From contig CALHAT010000031.1 of assembly GCA_937934285.1 (NCBI GenBank), positions 1 to 13,828 on the forward strand: DNA of 13,828 nt. The letters are read 5' to 3'. Made by a program: the position numbers and the translations under genes. The notes beneath the pieces were generated by a model. It did no database searches and was not told the DNA's origin. It saw only the letters and a list, made by a program, of their open reading frames with translations. How positions within the stretch are numbered: position 1 is the stretch's first letter; every line of letters begins with the position of its first letter. The DNA comes from Minisyncoccota bacterium (GTDB taxonomy: Bacteria; Patescibacteriota; Minisyncoccia; UBA6257; HR35). This document shows, piece after piece, positions 13,768 to 13,828 of this stretch.

Positions 13768-13828
13768 GGGCAGGTAGTTCAGTGGTAGAACGCCGTCCTG
13801 ATAAGACGGAGGTCGTAGGTTCGATCCC
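13768..13828 (+). tRNA. tRNA-Ile (anticodon GAT), 3' end cut by the window
   Basis: The 5' acceptor strand is GGGCAGG, the D arm GTTC / GAAC with loop AGTGGTA, and the anticodon stem CCGTC / GACGG around loop CTGATAA, giving anticodon GAT for isoleucine. The T stem begins GTAGG with loop TTCGATC, and the sequence ends after the first two bases of the returning strand. The expected continuation is TAC, then CCTGCCC, a discriminator and possibly CCA. Confidence 0.94.

Noticed and set aside
1..13828. CRISPR arrays, transposases, integrases, phage or toxin-antitoxin genes
   Set aside because: No regularly spaced repeats and no matching protein motifs were seen in any frame; the only long repeat is the lysS 3' duplication.

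Overview
The window looks like chromosomal housekeeping DNA from a member of the Candidate Phyla Radiation (Patescibacteria, probably of the Parcubacteria/Microgenomates type). The evidence is strong AT-richness, very tight gene packing with stop/start overlaps, few clear Shine-Dalgarno sequences, a short AlaRS without its editing half, small proteins, and a large single-pass protein (8067..9581) of a type I associate with these lineages. The taxonomic call is inference; no rRNA or ribosomal protein gene is present to confirm it. No CRISPR array, phage gene, transposase or classical mobile element is visible.

Layout. 1..914 holds the 3' part of serS followed by an archease gene that overlaps it by four bases. 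A 104-bp spacer separates these from a convergent minus-strand prepilin-like gene (1019..1483). A very short divergent region (1484..1502) then starts a long plus-strand run: an unidentified membrane protein, pilB and pilC (type IV pilus/secretion motor), lysS, a small open frame carrying a duplicated lysS 3' end, a short alaS, a baseplate-J-like single-pass membrane protein, a cupredoxin-fold protein, a KhpA-like KH protein, gyrB, a second unidentified membrane protein and clpP. The window closes with tRNA-Asp(GTC) and the start of tRNA-Ile(GAT), two bases apart. There is no gene-free stretch longer than about 105 bases.

Functionally, the pilus genes (prepilin, membrane protein, PilB, PilC) form one unit. 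The aminoacyl-tRNA synthetases (serS, lysS, alaS), archease and tRNAs belong to translation, gyrB to DNA topology and clpP to proteolysis. The 8067 and 9613 genes encode proteins predicted to be membrane-anchored with most of their mass outside the cytoplasm. Most genes abut or overlap, so one or a few long transcripts are likely. The visible promoter candidates share a TGG(T)TATAAT-like extended -10. Two of them (1487..1496 and 12999..13007) lie exactly six bases from the ATG, which would give leaderless mRNAs.

The strongest anomaly is between lysS and alaS. The last 115 bp of lysS plus its stop are repeated at 99% identity 265 bp downstream, separated by a 150-bp segment that stays open in the frame of the second copy. 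The second copy, not lysS itself, now supplies the ATGA overlap into alaS. This could be a 3'-end-restoring insertion, a partial duplication or a metagenome assembly artefact. I found no convincing new defence or mobile system.
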